Of a DNA stretch of 64,000 bases, positions 1 through 15,400 are shown piece by piece (the stretch's first letter is position 1; every line of letters starts with the position of its first letter). Where the stretch lies: assembly GCF_024642105.1 (NCBI RefSeq), contig NZ_JAHEBT010000056.1, positions 86,531 to 150,530 of the forward strand, read 5' to 3'. This DNA comes from Flavobacterium sp. Lineage in GTDB: Bacteria; Bacteroidota; Bacteroidia; Flavobacteriales; Flavobacteriaceae. The translations under genes and the position numbers were made by a program. The notes beneath the pieces are model-generated. The model saw only the letters and a list, made by a program, of their open reading frames with translations. It made no database searches and was not told the DNA's origin.

Positions 1-472
1 GTTCTTAGTGAACAAACAGTTTATTTTTCTTGAGACACAGTAAAGGTATGGACAAAAAATGCCTACCCAATTGCTAAAAGTGAACTCCTCTATTTTAAAA
101 TACTTCAAATAGCTAATTTTTCTGATGTAACGAATAAAAAAGTCAAAACATCTCAATTCCTATTTTGTTTTCTACCGTAAAAACCGATTTTTAAAGGGCT
201 GAGAACGCTTAGTTCCATTTTTCAAAAAGAGTACATTTTTTTCAAATAAAAAATTTTAATGAGTTCACAAATTTGAAATCAGACTCATTTGCCCTCTAGA
301 CCAGCTTTTTCTTACTATTATTTTTTGAATTTTGCGGTGTTGTAAAAAACATAGGACCCAATTTTTTATAGAGCAATCCAATGTTTTTGAAAACAATCCC
401 CCCACCAAAAAAAAATCCATCTCCCCATTTCTTCAGGATTTTTAAGCAGTAAAATAAAATTTTTTTAAGCGC
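1..472. other. Non-coding leader region upstream of the giant adhesin gene
   Basis: This 472-base stretch is very AT-rich and I see no convincing gene in it. It should contain the promoter of the adhesin operon. A near match to the Bacteroidota -7 element lies around 317-332 (TA followed by a T-run and G), but the spacing is one base too long, so I do not call a promoter. No terminator-like hairpin for an upstream gene was recognised. Confidence 0.6.
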
Positions 473-3400
473 ATGAAGTCAACAGACAATTCATCAACCG
501 TTGTTGTTACAACAAATTCAACACAAGTACCAACAGTTTTTTCTAAGCTATTGAACAGTTGTAAACATCTTTTGCTTTTAAAACGCCACAATGGGATGGC
601 CCAAACCAATCAACACGAGCCAAAAGTGAATTGGATGGAAAAAGCAATTGCTTTACAGCGTACTACAGCTGAGACAGCAAAGCCTGTCTTGGTCAATAGG
701 CAACAAGCCAGGTTTCCAAAAATGGGGTTCAAAACTTTTGTTTTTGGAGCTTTATTGCTCAGTTCACTTTCGCTAAGTGCGCAAACGGTTGGGGGTACAA
801 CGCCAGGAGATGACTTCGATGGCGATGGTATCATCAACTCGATTGACATTGACGACGATAACGATGGTATTTTAGATACCCAAGAACAAACAGGTTGTTC
901 ACCAGTGGATTTCGCTGCGCTTACATTTACGGGAGGTGCTACTGTTTCCAAAACAGCGACTACTGCAACTGTTTCATCAGCAAATCCATTGGGTTGGAAA
1001 ACATCCTACTCTGACCAAGCTTTAAAATTGCCCATTCATTTAGAATACACCACAACCAATCCTACTACCTATGCCATGATTGGTTTATTACCGGTGGCAG
1101 GAGCCAAAACTCCAGACAACTGGACAGATGGTGCCTATAAAGTGTATCATGAAGCCGGACTGCTTTTTGGAAAATTACCATTAACCACTTGGAATTTTCA
1201 AAATGTGGCGTACACCGCGAACCAAAAAATGGAAATGGATATTTCTACTTCAGGTTGGGTGACAGTTAAAAATGCGGGCGTAGTATTATACCAATTCCAA
1301 GGTGCGGTTTCTGATTACAACCTTGCTTTAGGTGCAGCCAACAGTGCACGTACTTTTAGTGATATCAAAATTACAACGGCTGATTTCCCTAATGTATGTA
1401 CGGACATTGACACCGACAACGACGGCAGATCGAACCGTTTGGATCTAGACTCAGACGGCGATGGTTGTAGTGATGCTTTCGAAGCAGGGACTACTACCGA
1501 TACAACCGCTAATTTTAAATTTACGACAACCGTTGGAACCAATGGTTTGGTGGATAGCAAAGAAACCACTGCCGATAATGGAATCTACAACGGTACTTAT
1601 AGTATTAATCGTGCGATAAACGCAAGTGTAAATGCGTGTATTGATACCGATAATGACGGTATTTCTAACTTAGACGACCTCGACGATGATAACGACGGGA
1701 TTCTAGATATTACAGAGCAAGGCTCATCGTGTACCTATGAGGCTACCGATGTTTCAAAATTAACCTACAATGGTAATGGTACCACCGTATTTACGGGGAA
1801 TTCTATTTTTACAAATGGTGATTTGTCCAACTGGAAATCGAAATACTCTGATGCAAGTTTTGCATTGCCTATTCATTTAGAATATACCACAAACACTACA
1901 GGATACGGAATGCTTGGTTTACTTCCAGTTAATGGTACCAAAACGCCAAACGGATGGGAGGACGGTTCTTATAAAATTTATCACGATTTAGCAACGGTCT
2001 ATGGGCGTTTGCCAATTACTTGGAGTTTAACCGCCACGGCCTATACTTCAGGACAAAAAATGGAATTGGATATCAATGAAAAAGGCTGGGTAACCCTTAA
2101 AAAGGGAGGTATACAAATATATGCTTTTCAAGGTGCGGTGTCTAATTACAATTTTGTCATCAGTTCTACAAACAATAGAACATTTAACGATGTAAAATTA
2201 ACTTCAAGAACAAACAATGCCCTGTGTCCCGACATTGATACCGATAGCGACGGCACTTCGAACCGTTTGGATTTAGACTCAGACGGCGATGGCTGTAGCG
2301 ATGCTTTTGAAGCAGGCGTAACCACTGACAAAACAGTAACTACTTTTGCAGCACCTTATGGAACCAACGGTTTTGCGGATGCTTTAGAGCTTACCGCCGA
2401 CAATGGTTCATACAAGGGTACGTACCAATACACACGCGCCAACGAAGCACTGATAAACATGTGTGCCGATGGTGATAACGATGGTGCTGCGGATGAAGTT
2501 GATGTAGATGAAGATAACGATGGGGTGTTAGATACGGTAGAGTGCTCTAACGTAAATCCTTATAAAGTCTATGTTTTTAATCGTCCTTACAGCAGCCATA
2601 CCTCTAATGTACCCGTAACCATTGTAGGAAGGAACACGGTAAAAACGACTAACAATCAACAACTTTCTAGCAATGATTTAACGTATGGTAGTAGAACCTG
2701 GAGATTACTTTCTTCTGCAGTGTATTCTGATGCCAATAAAAAAATCACAATAAGCATAGAGCCTAATGCATCTACTGATGGAGGGTATGTTTTAGCAGAT
2801 GCCTTTTTAATTACTGATGGAACAACTACAACTGTAATCGATAATACCACCCCAGGAGCGTATGTAGAAACAGGAACTTGGACAGCTTATACGGATGCCA
2901 CTGCTTATTTAGGTGCAGATAGATATGTTATTCCACCTTATACTGGTAAAAAAGCAACGTTCACTTTCACTAACATCAGTAATCCAAGTTTAGATTGCGA
3001 TACGGACAGAGACGGGATTGCTAACTATTTAGATCTAGACTCAGACGGCGACGGTTGTAGCGATGCTTTTGAAGCAGGTACTACTACCGATAAAACGGCT
3101 AATTTTAAACATACAACTACTGGAGGAACCAATGGTTTTGCGGATGTTTTAGAGGCTACTGCCGACAACGGCCTTTACAAAGCCACGTATACCTATAGCT
3201 ATGCTACCAACGAATTCCAAGTTGCATGTTTGGATACCGATACCGATACGGTACCCGATTTTTTAGACTTAGATGATGATAACGATGGGGTAACGGATGC
3301 GGTAGAATGTGCGTGGAATTGTGTGGGTACACCAGCAATTATCAACGAAAGTTTTGAATTGCCAGCTACAGGAACCTTCGTAACAAGTGCAACCATGCCA

Positions 3401-6400
3401 GGTTGGAGAACCACCGCACCAGACGGTCAAATGGAAATGTGGGATGCAAGTGCTACTCGACCTTCTGCTCACGGTAACCGTTTCATGGAATTGAATGCCT
3501 ATTATGCAAGTTCTTTATACCAAATATTGTGTTTAGACCCAGGAACTAAAATTTCATGGTCTATCCAACACCGTGGTAGAGATGGTGTTGATGTAGCTTC
3601 GATTAACTTTGGACCTAGTTTAACCAACTTAACCCAAGTGGCTACCATGACCGATGGAACTTCCGGTTGGGGGACTTATTCAGGAACGTATGTGGTACCT
3701 GCTGGTCAAACACAAACTTTCTTTGTCATTGGTACGGTATCTTCATCAGGAGGTGCAGCTGTGGGTAACTTTATTGACGATGTTAGAATTAGCATCATTT
3801 CTCCGGCAACGTGTAGAGATACAGACAATGATGGAAAAACAAATAATATTGATTTAGACTCAGATAACGATGGTTGCTCTGATGCATTTGAGGCTGTGAC
3901 TACCAATTCTGCGGCGGCAAATTATGTTCACACAGGTGCAGTAGGTACCAACGGTTTGATGAACGCCTTAGAAACCACAGCTGATAATGGTGTTTATAAC
4001 GGTACTTATATGTACAACAATGCGATGAGTGCTGGCCAAAACGATTGTGTGGATACAGACAACGATGGCATTTTAAATGTATTGGATATTGATGATGACA
4101 ATGACGGTATTTTAGATACCGTAGAGTGCTCAGGCATGGCCTATAAAGTGTATACGTATAACCGCCCTGAGGCTGGTTTTGTTACGAATGTGCCAGTGAT
4201 TATAAAAGGTATTAGTACGACAAATGCGGTCTTGGATCAGCGTACGAATGCCGTAGCAGGTGCTGCCAATTCGTTTAGTGCTAATGGTGTAACTACGTGG
4301 AAATTAGTGGCCGAAAATATCGTGCCAAGTCGTACCAATAGCATTGCGGTTACATTGGCTCCTACGAGTACCACAACGGGTAGTTGGTTAATTGCCGATG
4401 CCATGTTGGTAACCAATGGGGTAAACACTATTTTTATTGATAACAATACTACAGGTTATTCTGCAACAGGTTCTTGGTTGTCACAAAGTGTAGCCAACTC
4501 GTTCAATGGTGCCAACCAATACATTGGAGCACCTTTTTCTACTGCTGTAACCGCTACTTGGAACTTTACTGTTCCTGCCGCTACTTGTGCCGATACCGAT
4601 AGCGATGGTACTGCCAACTATTTAGATGTAGACTCCGATGGCGACGGATGTTCTGATGCTTACGAAGCAGGAACTACCACCGATAAAACAGCTAATTTTC
4701 AATTTACAACAACGGTTGGAACCAACGGTTTAGCCGATAGCAAAGAAACCACTGCCGATAACGGTATTTACAATGGTACTTATACGAATGATCGTGCCAT
4801 AAATGCAAGTGTAAATGCGTGTATTGATACCGATAATGACGGTGTTTCTGACTTAGATGACTTAGATGATGATAACGACGGTGTATTAGATTCAGTAGAA
4901 TGCCCTGAGGCAGCTACTATCAGCAAATACACGGTTTATACCTATAATAGAAGAGACGATGTTAACTTACCAACCAACCTACCTGTACGTGTTTCAGGTA
5001 GTACGGTAACTAATGTGGTCTTGAACCAAAAAGCCGCAGGCACGTTTAACTACGGTGGCGTGGCCTGGACTTTATTGGCATCCAACGTTTCGGCCGATGC
5101 CAACAAACAAATTAAAATACAAACATTACCGGTAACAGGAACCACTAACGGTACCTACTATTTTGCCGATGCGATGTTGATTACCAATGGTACGGAGTAT
5201 TATGTTATAAACGACCGCGATGCTGGATTTAGCAAAGCAGGTACTTGGACAGACCAAGCAAGTTATGCCGGTAACTATTTGAATAACATGTTCTATGGTA
5301 ATGTAGCAACGGCTAATACCGCAACGTGGACATTAGATAATATAGGAAACCCAGCTTTCCAATGTGATGTAGACGGTGACGGGGTACTAAGCAACTTAGA
5401 TCTAGATAGCGATGGCGATGGCTGTAGTGATGCGTTAGAAGCAGGAACAGTTACATCAACTAGCAGCACAACCGTGGCTGCTCCTTATGGTGCCAATGGT
5501 TTTGCTGATAGCAAAGAAACGGCTACTGAAAGTGGTCAATATAATGCTATTTATACCTACCGTTATGCCAATAACGCTGCCATTAATGCTTGTACAGATA
5601 CGGATGGTGATGGTATAAGAGATGTAATTGATATTGACGATGACAATGATGGGGTTACGGATGCCGTAGAATGCGGTTGTACAGTAGCCACTACTACTGC
5701 CGAAATTATTGCGCCAACAGCAATCGTTACCATTCCTACTAACCAGTTTGGAGTAGTAACTACTTCTGATAAAGCATTTAATTCAAGTGGTTTATCCGCA
5801 GTACCAACTACCGAAGCTTCTTTAGGCACTATTACACACAGTTCGCCATCATTAATTTCTAATGCGGCTTACTTAAATGATGGTGCGGGTATTGCCAACG
5901 ATTGGAAATTTACCTTAGCCGCTCCAGCAGCGATTAAAGGAATGGCCATTTGGATCCCTGGCTCTAATGCTTATGGTGGTGGCGATGCTCCAATGAAAAA
6001 ATTCATTGTTTCTTGGAAAGATTGTTCAGGAGCTAATAAATCGCAAACATTTGATTTGGGTACTCCTTCACCAAATGCCAAACTATTGTATTTTGACGAC
6101 CCTATTGCTTCGGTATCCGAATTTACTTTCGATATTTTAGAAGTTTGGTTTGATCAAGAGCAAGATCAAGGTGCCTCAGACGGTTGGGAAATTGCTACAG
6201 CAGCTACCATACCAAACACCTATAACGTAACCTTAGGAGAAATCCGTTTCATTGGTCAAAAAGGAGATTTCTCATCAAATTGTACAGTAGATACAGACAA
6301 TGATGGAACACCTAACCGTTTGGATACAGACTCTGATGGTGATGGTTGTGGTGATGCTTTTGAATCAGGAACAACAACTAGCAAAACAGTAACGACTCTT

Positions 6401-9400
6401 GCAGCACCTTATGGCACGAACGGTTTAGCCGATAGCAAAGAAACTACAGCGGATAATAGTATTTATAATGGTACGTATACGTATAATAATGCAATAGATA
6501 GGGATGCTAATATGTGTTTAGACACAGATGGAGATGGTATCGCCAATTCCATTGACTTGGATGATGATAATGACGGCGTATTGGATACTACAGAATGTCC
6601 TTCTCCAGGAGTTTCTAACTTAACTCCAAGATTTAATTTACTTAACGGGTCTTCACAAACTAAAACCATAACAGGTTTTCCAGATGAGTTGTATGTAGAT
6701 ATTTATTCCTTGGATAATAACTTTAATTTAAAAGTAAATGGGACAAGTATTGCATCGGTCAATGAACTTAACTTTGACCATAATCCGGCAACTGTTTATA
6801 CCACTACAACGGCTACAAAAGTAAGTTTACCAAATGGTACCGGTGTACAAGGTGGATCTCCTTGGACTTATCCTAATACAGCAACCAGACCATTAATCAG
6901 GGTAAAAATAAGTAAGCTAGGTGTAGTTACGTTGTTAGGTTTAGATGGAACTAATGGTGCAGGAAATTACCAATCGTTACTATTGTCTAACAATGCCTCT
7001 TTGGTTAAAGTGCCTATCAATTGGGACGGAACAAATACCATTGTTTTAGGACAAAGTCATGAATGGCCAGCGACCTCTTTAAATGCTGAGTTTAACGTTA
7101 ATACGATAAATGGAACCTGCGACACAGATAACGACGGTGTGCCAAATACCTTAGATTTAGACTCAGATGGTGATGGTTGTTCTGACGCCTACGAAGCAGG
7201 AACAACAACTGATAAAACAGTAACAACTATTGCGGCACCTTATGGTACGAACGGTTTTGCAGATAGTAAAGAGACTGTTGCAGGCAATGGTACTTACAAT
7301 GGTACGTATCAGTATAGCCGTGCAACAACAGCCAGTATCAATAAATGTACTGATACGGATAACGATGGAATCTCTGATTTAGACGACTTAGACGACGACA
7401 ACGATGGTGTATTGGATTGGGTGGAACAAAAAGAGTGTAAATTTCCGCACAATGATCTGACTGCTTTAACATTTAACGGTTCAGCGGCGTTTACTGTAAC
7501 TAATGCCAATACCATTAACGCTAGCACCACAGCTGCTTGGGCTTCATCGTATTCTGATCAGGCCTTTAAATTGCCTATTCATTTAGAGTATACTACTACA
7601 GATGATGCTAACCAGGTGATGTTGGGCTTGATGCCAGTAGGGGGTACTAAAGTGACTAACAGCTGGAACGATGCCGCTTCGTACAAATTTTATCATGCTT
7701 GGAACCCTGGAGCTTGGATATATGGTAAATTCCCTTCAACAACATGGAATTTTAACAATGCCTATGTGGCCAATCAAAAATTAGAAATAGATATTAATGA
7801 AACGGGTTATGTAACAGTGACAATAGCAGGTGTTCAAAAATTAGCTTTCCAAGGGGTAGCTTCTGATTACTATTTGACCCTATCGTCTTTACACCCAAAA
7901 ACCCTTTCCAACATTGTCTTGCGTTCATACTCTGTATATAGAGAATGTATCGACCTTGATACTGATGGCGACGGCAAACCAAACCGTTTGGATGTAGACG
8001 CTGACGGCGATGGTTGTTCTGATGCCTACGAAGCAGGAACAACAACTGATAAAACGGTAACAACTATTGCGGCTCCTTATGGTACGAACGGTTTTGCTGA
8101 TAGTAAAGAAGCAACTGCAGATAATGGTATTTACAATGGTACATACCAATATAGCCGTGCAACAGATGTTAATATCAACATGTGTACTGATACGGATAAC
8201 GATGGTGTATCAGATATAATTGATTTAGATGATGATAATGATGGCGTATTAGATTCAGTAGAATGTCCTGAGGCAGCTACCATTAGTAAATACACGGTCT
8301 ATACCTATAATAGAAGAAACGACGCGAGTGTGCCTACCAACCTACCGGTACGTGTTACAGGCAGTACGGTAACTAATGTAGTCTTGAACCAAAGAGACGC
8401 AGGTACATTTACCTATGGTAATTTCTCCTGGACTTTATTAGCATCCAATGTTTCGGCCGATGCCAACAAACAAATAAAAATAGAAACATTACCAGTAACA
8501 GGAACCACCAACGGTACCTATTACTTTGCCGATGCGATGTTGATTACCAATGGTACGGAGTCCTTTATCATTAATGATACTGATGCAGGCTTTAGCAAAG
8601 CAGGTACTTGGAACCCACAACAAACAGGTGTGACTGGTAATTACTTGGGCAACTTGTACTATGGTAACGTGGTTACAGCCAATACCGCTACTTGGATTTT
8701 AGACAATATAGGCAACCCAGCCATCCAATGTGATGCAGATGGAGATGGTATAGTAAACCATTTAGACCTAGATAGCGATGGTGATGGTTGTAGCGATGCT
8801 TTAGAAGCAGGAACAGTTACCTCCACTAGCAGTACCACTGTGGCTGCTCCTTATGGCGCCAATGGTTTTGCCGATAGCAAAGAAACAGCATCTGAAAGTG
8901 GTCAATACAGTGCCATTTATACCTACCGTTATGCCAACAATGCCACTATTAATGCGTGTACAGATACCGATAGTGATGGCATTAGAGACTTAATCGACAT
9001 AGATGATGACAATGATGGGGTATATGATGCTATTGAATGTGGTTGTTCAAATCCTAATACTACAACTCAGATTATTGCACCTACCGTTTTAGAAACTATT
9101 CCAACCAATCAATTTGGCATTAACAATAGTACTTGGTCTGTTGCAGCTAATGCCTTTAATGGTTCAGGTTTATCGGCAGTACCAACTACTGAGGCTTCTT
9201 TAAATACTATCACACACACTTCACCTACTTTAACAACAAATGCAGCATATTTAGTTGATAATGCAGGAATTTCCAACGATTGGAAATTTACTTTATCTGC
9301 CCCAGCTTCTATTAAAGGAATGGCTATTTGGATCCCTGGTTCTTATGCTTATGCAGGTGGCGATGCTCCAATGAAAAAATTCATCGTTTCGTGGAAAGAT

Positions 9401-12400
9401 TGTTCAGGAGCCAATAAATCGCAAACATTTGATTTGGGTACTCCTTCACCAAATGCCAAACTGTTGTATTTTGATGAGCCAATAGCCTCAGTATCCGAAT
9501 TTACTTTTGATATTTTAGAAGTTTGGTTTGATCAAGAGCAAGATCAAGGCGTGTCTGATGGTTGGGAAATCGCCACAGCAGCTACCATACCGAGTACTTA
9601 TAACGTAACCTTAGGAGAAATCCGTTTCATTGGCCAAGTGGGTGCTTTCTCATCAGAATGTACATTAGATACAGACAATGATGGAACACCTAACCGTTTG
9701 GATACAGATTCTGATGGTGATAGTTGTGGTGATGCTTTTGAATCAGGAACTACAACTAGCAAAACGGCTAATTATACACATCCAGCACCTTATGGTACGA
9801 ACGGTTTTGCAGATAGTAAAGAGACTACTGCTGATAATGGTAGCTATAATGGTACGTACACTTACACCAATTACGCAATAAATGGCACAGTCAATCTTTG
9901 TAACGACAACGATAATGACGGCGTATCCGATTACAACGACTTGGATGACGATAACGATGGCGTATTAGACACGGTAGAATCGCCTTGTTATGCCATGGAG
10001 ATCATGAATTCTCAGGTGCCAATGACACCTGCGGCAGCTACAAGCGCTCCATTCTATGGATACAATTCGACTTATCAATTCTATCGATATGGTTCAACGG
10101 GTTCACCACAATATGGTGCATGGAAGCTCATAGCAGGTGATGCAGATATTCTGAAATCAACGAATACTGCGGGTTGGATTTCTCAAGATGGTAATGCCAT
10201 TTTAGAGGCAGGAAGTATTAATGCTACCTTTGAAAGTACGGTGAACACAGTTGTTGGTGTAAAATATACCTTCAAGTTCAGTTATGCAAAAAGTCCAACT
10301 GCTGCAACTTCAGCCTCTAATTATGTGGGACCTGCAACAGTTCAGGCCTTAAACGGTACTACTGTATTAGCTACTGTAGATGTTAACCCAACAGTTTCTG
10401 CTTCGGCTGCCATTTGGAACAAAGGGCAGATAGAATTTACGGCTACATCTACAAGTACTAAAATTGTAATGGAAACCAAAAACCTCGCTAATCCAGGTTT
10501 TGGTCCAGCATTTTCGGGTATGTGTATTTCCAATCAAGATGCTGATGGAGATGGAGTGCCAAATCAATTTGACTTAGATTCAGATGATGATGGTTGTTCA
10601 GATGCCAACGAGGCTTACGGTACCACTACCGCTCAAGGAACAGATAATAATGCCTACTATGGCACAGGTAACCCACCAGCGGTAGATGCTACTGGAAAAG
10701 TGACTGCGGCTAGTTACCCAGGTACTAACAGCAATGTAACCACAGTAGGTACAGCAAGTACAGTTACGACGCAACCTGCTAACCAAACGGTTCAAGTGGC
10801 TGCTAATGCTACCTTTACCGCAGTTGTTACACCAGGTTCGGGAACTACCAGCTACCAATGGGAGCAAAGTACAGATGGTGGTACTACTTGGGCCAATGTA
10901 AGCAATAACAGCACTTTTGCTGGTGCCACTACGACTACTTTGGTCGTGAGCAATGCAACCATGACAATGAACGGATACAGGTACCGTTTACAAATTAAAG
11001 AATCGAACTTTGCTTGTGGTAATGTAACCACAGCAGCGGCTCGTTTATTAATTGGTAACGCACCAAGTATTGTAGACGATATCAATACCGTAGCCGAAGA
11101 CAGTCTAGCTACTGGAAACGTATTGACTAATGATAAAGGTTCGGGCAACTCGGCCTTAACCGTAAACAGTTTCACCATTAATGGAACTACCTATACTGCG
11201 GGTCAAACAGCCACTATACCTAACGTAGGTACAGTAGTAGTCAATGCTGATGGTAGTTATACCTTTACTCCAGTAGCCAACTATAACGGTACGGTACCCA
11301 CTATTGAGTACACCGCTACCGATGCCAACGGAGGTTCAGATACGGGTAAATTAGATCTTACCGTAACTGCAGTAAACGATGTGCCAACGGTAAGCAACGA
11401 AAGTACCAATACACCACAAGACACACCAAAATCGGGCAATGTTTTAACTAACGATACCGATGCTGATGGAAATACCTTAAGCGTAACTACCTTTACGGTA
11501 GGTGGAGTAACTTATAATGTTGGCGAAACCGCTACCATCCCTGGTAAAGGAACCATTGTAATGAATGCCGATGGCAGCTATACCTTTACTCCAGCCTTTG
11601 GCTATATAGGTAGTGTACCAGTAATTGGTTACACCGTAAGTGATGGCAATGGAGGCAATACGAACGGAACCTTAACAATTTCGGTAGTCAACACTAACGA
11701 TGCACCACTTCCTGCTACCGATGTGGTAGAAACACCAGCAGGTACCAACGCAACAGGTAACGTTTTAACCAATGATACCGATGTAGATGGTGATAATTTA
11801 ACTGTAACTAAATTTACAATTAACGGTACAGATTATCCAGTAGGTACACCAATGACCATGACCGAAGGAACCCTAACGGTAAATGCTAATGGTACTTATA
11901 CCTTTGTTCCAGCGGCAGGTTATACTGGTGATGTGCCAATGGTTACCTATACTGTTACTGATGGTACCTCAACAAGTACGGCTAATTTAGATTTATTTGT
12001 ATCGCCAGTGAATGCTGCTCCTGTAGCTACTGATGATACCAAAACAGTGGCCGAAGACGGTACGGCAACAGGTAACGTGTTAACCAACGATACAGATACA
12101 GATACGGGTACCACTTTAGTAATTACCGAATACTCTTTCACTGTAGGTGGGGTAACGTATACTTATCCAGCAGGAAGTAAATCAGTAATTCCAGGTGTTG
12201 GTACGATACAAGTAAACGCAAACGGAACTTACGAATTTGTTCCAAATGCCAATTATAATGGCGCAGTACCAGCTATTACTTACACCCTAAGCGATGGCGA
12301 TGGTGGTAAAGACACGGGAAGCTTAGCCATTACCATTACTGCAGCTAACGATACGCCAAATGCAGTAAATGACGATAATATTGCTACACCAGAGGACAGT

Positions 12401-15400
12401 CCTGCTACAGGAAATGTGTTAGCTAACGATAGTGATGTTGACAATGACGCTCTTACAGTAAAAGAATTTACAGTAGGCGGGGTAACGTACCCAGCTGGTA
12501 CAACGGCTACCCTAACAGCAGGTACCCTTGTAATAAACGCCGATGGTACATTTACCTTTACGCCAGTGGCCAACTATTCGGGTCCAGTACCGGCAATTGT
12601 GTACACTACTGAAGATACTACTGGTGCTACCGATTCGGCTAACTTAAACATTAGCGTAACACCGGTAAACGATGCTCCGCTGACAGTAAATGATACCAAA
12701 ACGATAGGGCAGGGAGAAACTGCTACAGGAAATGTGTTAACTAACGATACCGACGCAGAAAGCAATACTTTAGCGATTACCGATTTCAAAATCAACGGAC
12801 AAACTTACCCTGTGGGTAGTATTGTTGATATTGCGGGTGTAGGTGCATTAAAAGTAAATGCAGACGGAAGTTATACTTTCACACCAGAAGTCGGTTATTC
12901 AGGAAATGTTCCAGTAATTACGTATACCGTAAGCGACGGTCAAGGCGCAACCAGTACAGGTACATTAACCATTAATTCGACCGAGGACTTAGACGATGAT
13001 AATGACGGAATCTTAGATTCAGTTGAAAATGCAGCTTGTTCACCAGCAGATCCAAATTGTGATACCGACGGTGATGGTATTCCAAACCGTTTGGATATCG
13101 ATTCAGATAACGATGGTATCAACGATGTCATTGAAGCGGGTGGTACTGATGCAGATAACGACGGAAGAGCTGATGGAACTGTAGATGCCAATGGAGTGCC
13201 ACAATCAGCTAACGGTGGATTGACGCCACTAGACACTGACGGTGACGGAAAAGCGAATCCATTTGATGTAGATTCTGATGGAGACGGCATTTCTGATGCA
13301 GTTGAAAAAGGAACAGGAACGACACCAGTGGATACGGATGGTGATACTACTCCAGACTACTTGGATACCGATTCTGATGGAGATGGCATTTCTGATGCGA
13401 TTGAAAAAGGTACGGGAACAACACCATTAGATACCGATGGAGACGGTACACCGGATTACAGAGATACAGATTCGGATGGAGACGGTATTTCAGATGCAGT
13501 TGAGAAAGGAACAGGAACAACACCATTGGATACAGATGGTGATGGCATTCCAAACTTCCAAGACACCGACTCAGATGGAGATGGTATTTCAGATGCGATT
13601 GAAAAAGGAACAGGAACAACACCAATCGACACCGATGGTGATGGAACACCGGATTACAGAGATACCGATTCGGATGGAGACGGTATTTCAGATGCAGTTG
13701 AGAAAGGAACAGGAACAACACCATTGGATACAGATGGTGATGGCATTCCAAACTTCCAAGACACCGATTCAGATGGAGATGGCATTTCAGATGCGATTGA
13801 AAAAGGAACAGGAACTACGCCAGTGGATACTGATGGAGACGGTACACCTGATTACAGAGATACCGATTCGGATGGAGATGGCATTTCAGATGCAGTTGAG
13901 AAAGGAACAGGAACGACACCAGTAGATACAGATGGTGATGGCATTCCAAACTTCCAAGACACCGACTCAGATGGAGACGGTATTTCTGATGCAATTGAAA
14001 AAGGAACCGGAACGACACCAATCGACACCGATGGTGATGGAACACCTGATTATATAGATACCGATTCGGATGGAGATGGCATTTCAGATGCAGTTGAGAA
14101 AGGAACAGGCACGACACCAATCGACACCGATGGTGATGGAACACCGGATTATATAGATACCGATTCGGATGGAGATGGCATTTCAGATGCAATTGAAAAA
14201 GGAACAGGAACTACGCCATTGGATACAGATGGAGACGGTACACCTGATTACAGAGATACTGATTCGGATGGAGATGGTATTTCAGATGCAGTTGAGAAAG
14301 GAACAGGAACGACACCATTGGATACAGATGGTGATGGTATTCCAAACTTCCAAGACACCGACTCAGATGGAGACGGTATCCCTGATGCTATCGAGAAAGG
14401 AACAGGAACGACACCAATCGACACCGACGGTGACGGAACTCCAGACTACTTGGATACAGATTCGGATGGAGATGGCATTTCAGATGCAGTTGAGAAAGGA
14501 ACAGGAACTACGCCAATCGACACCGATGGTGATGGAACACCGGATTACAGAGATACCGATTCGGATGGAGATGGTATTTCAGATGCAGTTGAAAAAGGAA
14601 CAGGAACTACGCCATTGGATACAGATGGGGATGGAACTCCAGACTTCCAAGACTCAGACTCAGATGGAGATGGGGTACTAGACAGCGTAGACCAATGTCC
14701 GCTAGTGGCAGGTACAGCAGCAGCCAATGGTTGTCCAGCTGATTTTGATGGCGACGGAATAGTTGACGCAGTGGATTTAGATGATGATAACGACGGAATC
14801 TTGGATACAGTAGAAGCAGCAGCTTGTAACCCTGCCGCAGCAGATTGTGATACCGATGGCGACGGAATTCCAAATCGTTTTGATTCAGATTCAGACAACG
14901 ACGGAATTACCGACGTAATTGAAGCCGGTGGAACAGATACGAACAATGATGGCAAAGTAGACGGAGGTGTTGATGCTAATGGAGTACCATTGTCAACTAA
15001 TGGAGGATTAACACCACCAAATACTGATGGAACCGGCGGTGCTAACCCGTATGATGTAGATTCAGACGCCGACGGTATTTCTGATGCAGTTGAAAAGGGA
15101 ACAGGAACTACGCCAGTAGATACAGATGGTGATGGTACGCCTGATTACAGAGATACCGATTCGGATGGAGATGGTATTTCAGATGCAGTTGAGAAAGGAA
15201 CAGGAACTACACCAGTAGATACAGATGGAGACGGAACTCCAGACTACTTGGATACAGATTCTGATGGAGATGGTATTTCAGATGCAGTTGAGAAAGGAAC
15301 AGGAACTACACCAGTTGACACTGATGGAGACGGTACACCGGATTACAGAGATACCGATTCGGATGGAGATGGTATTTCAGATGCAGTTGAAAAAGGAACA

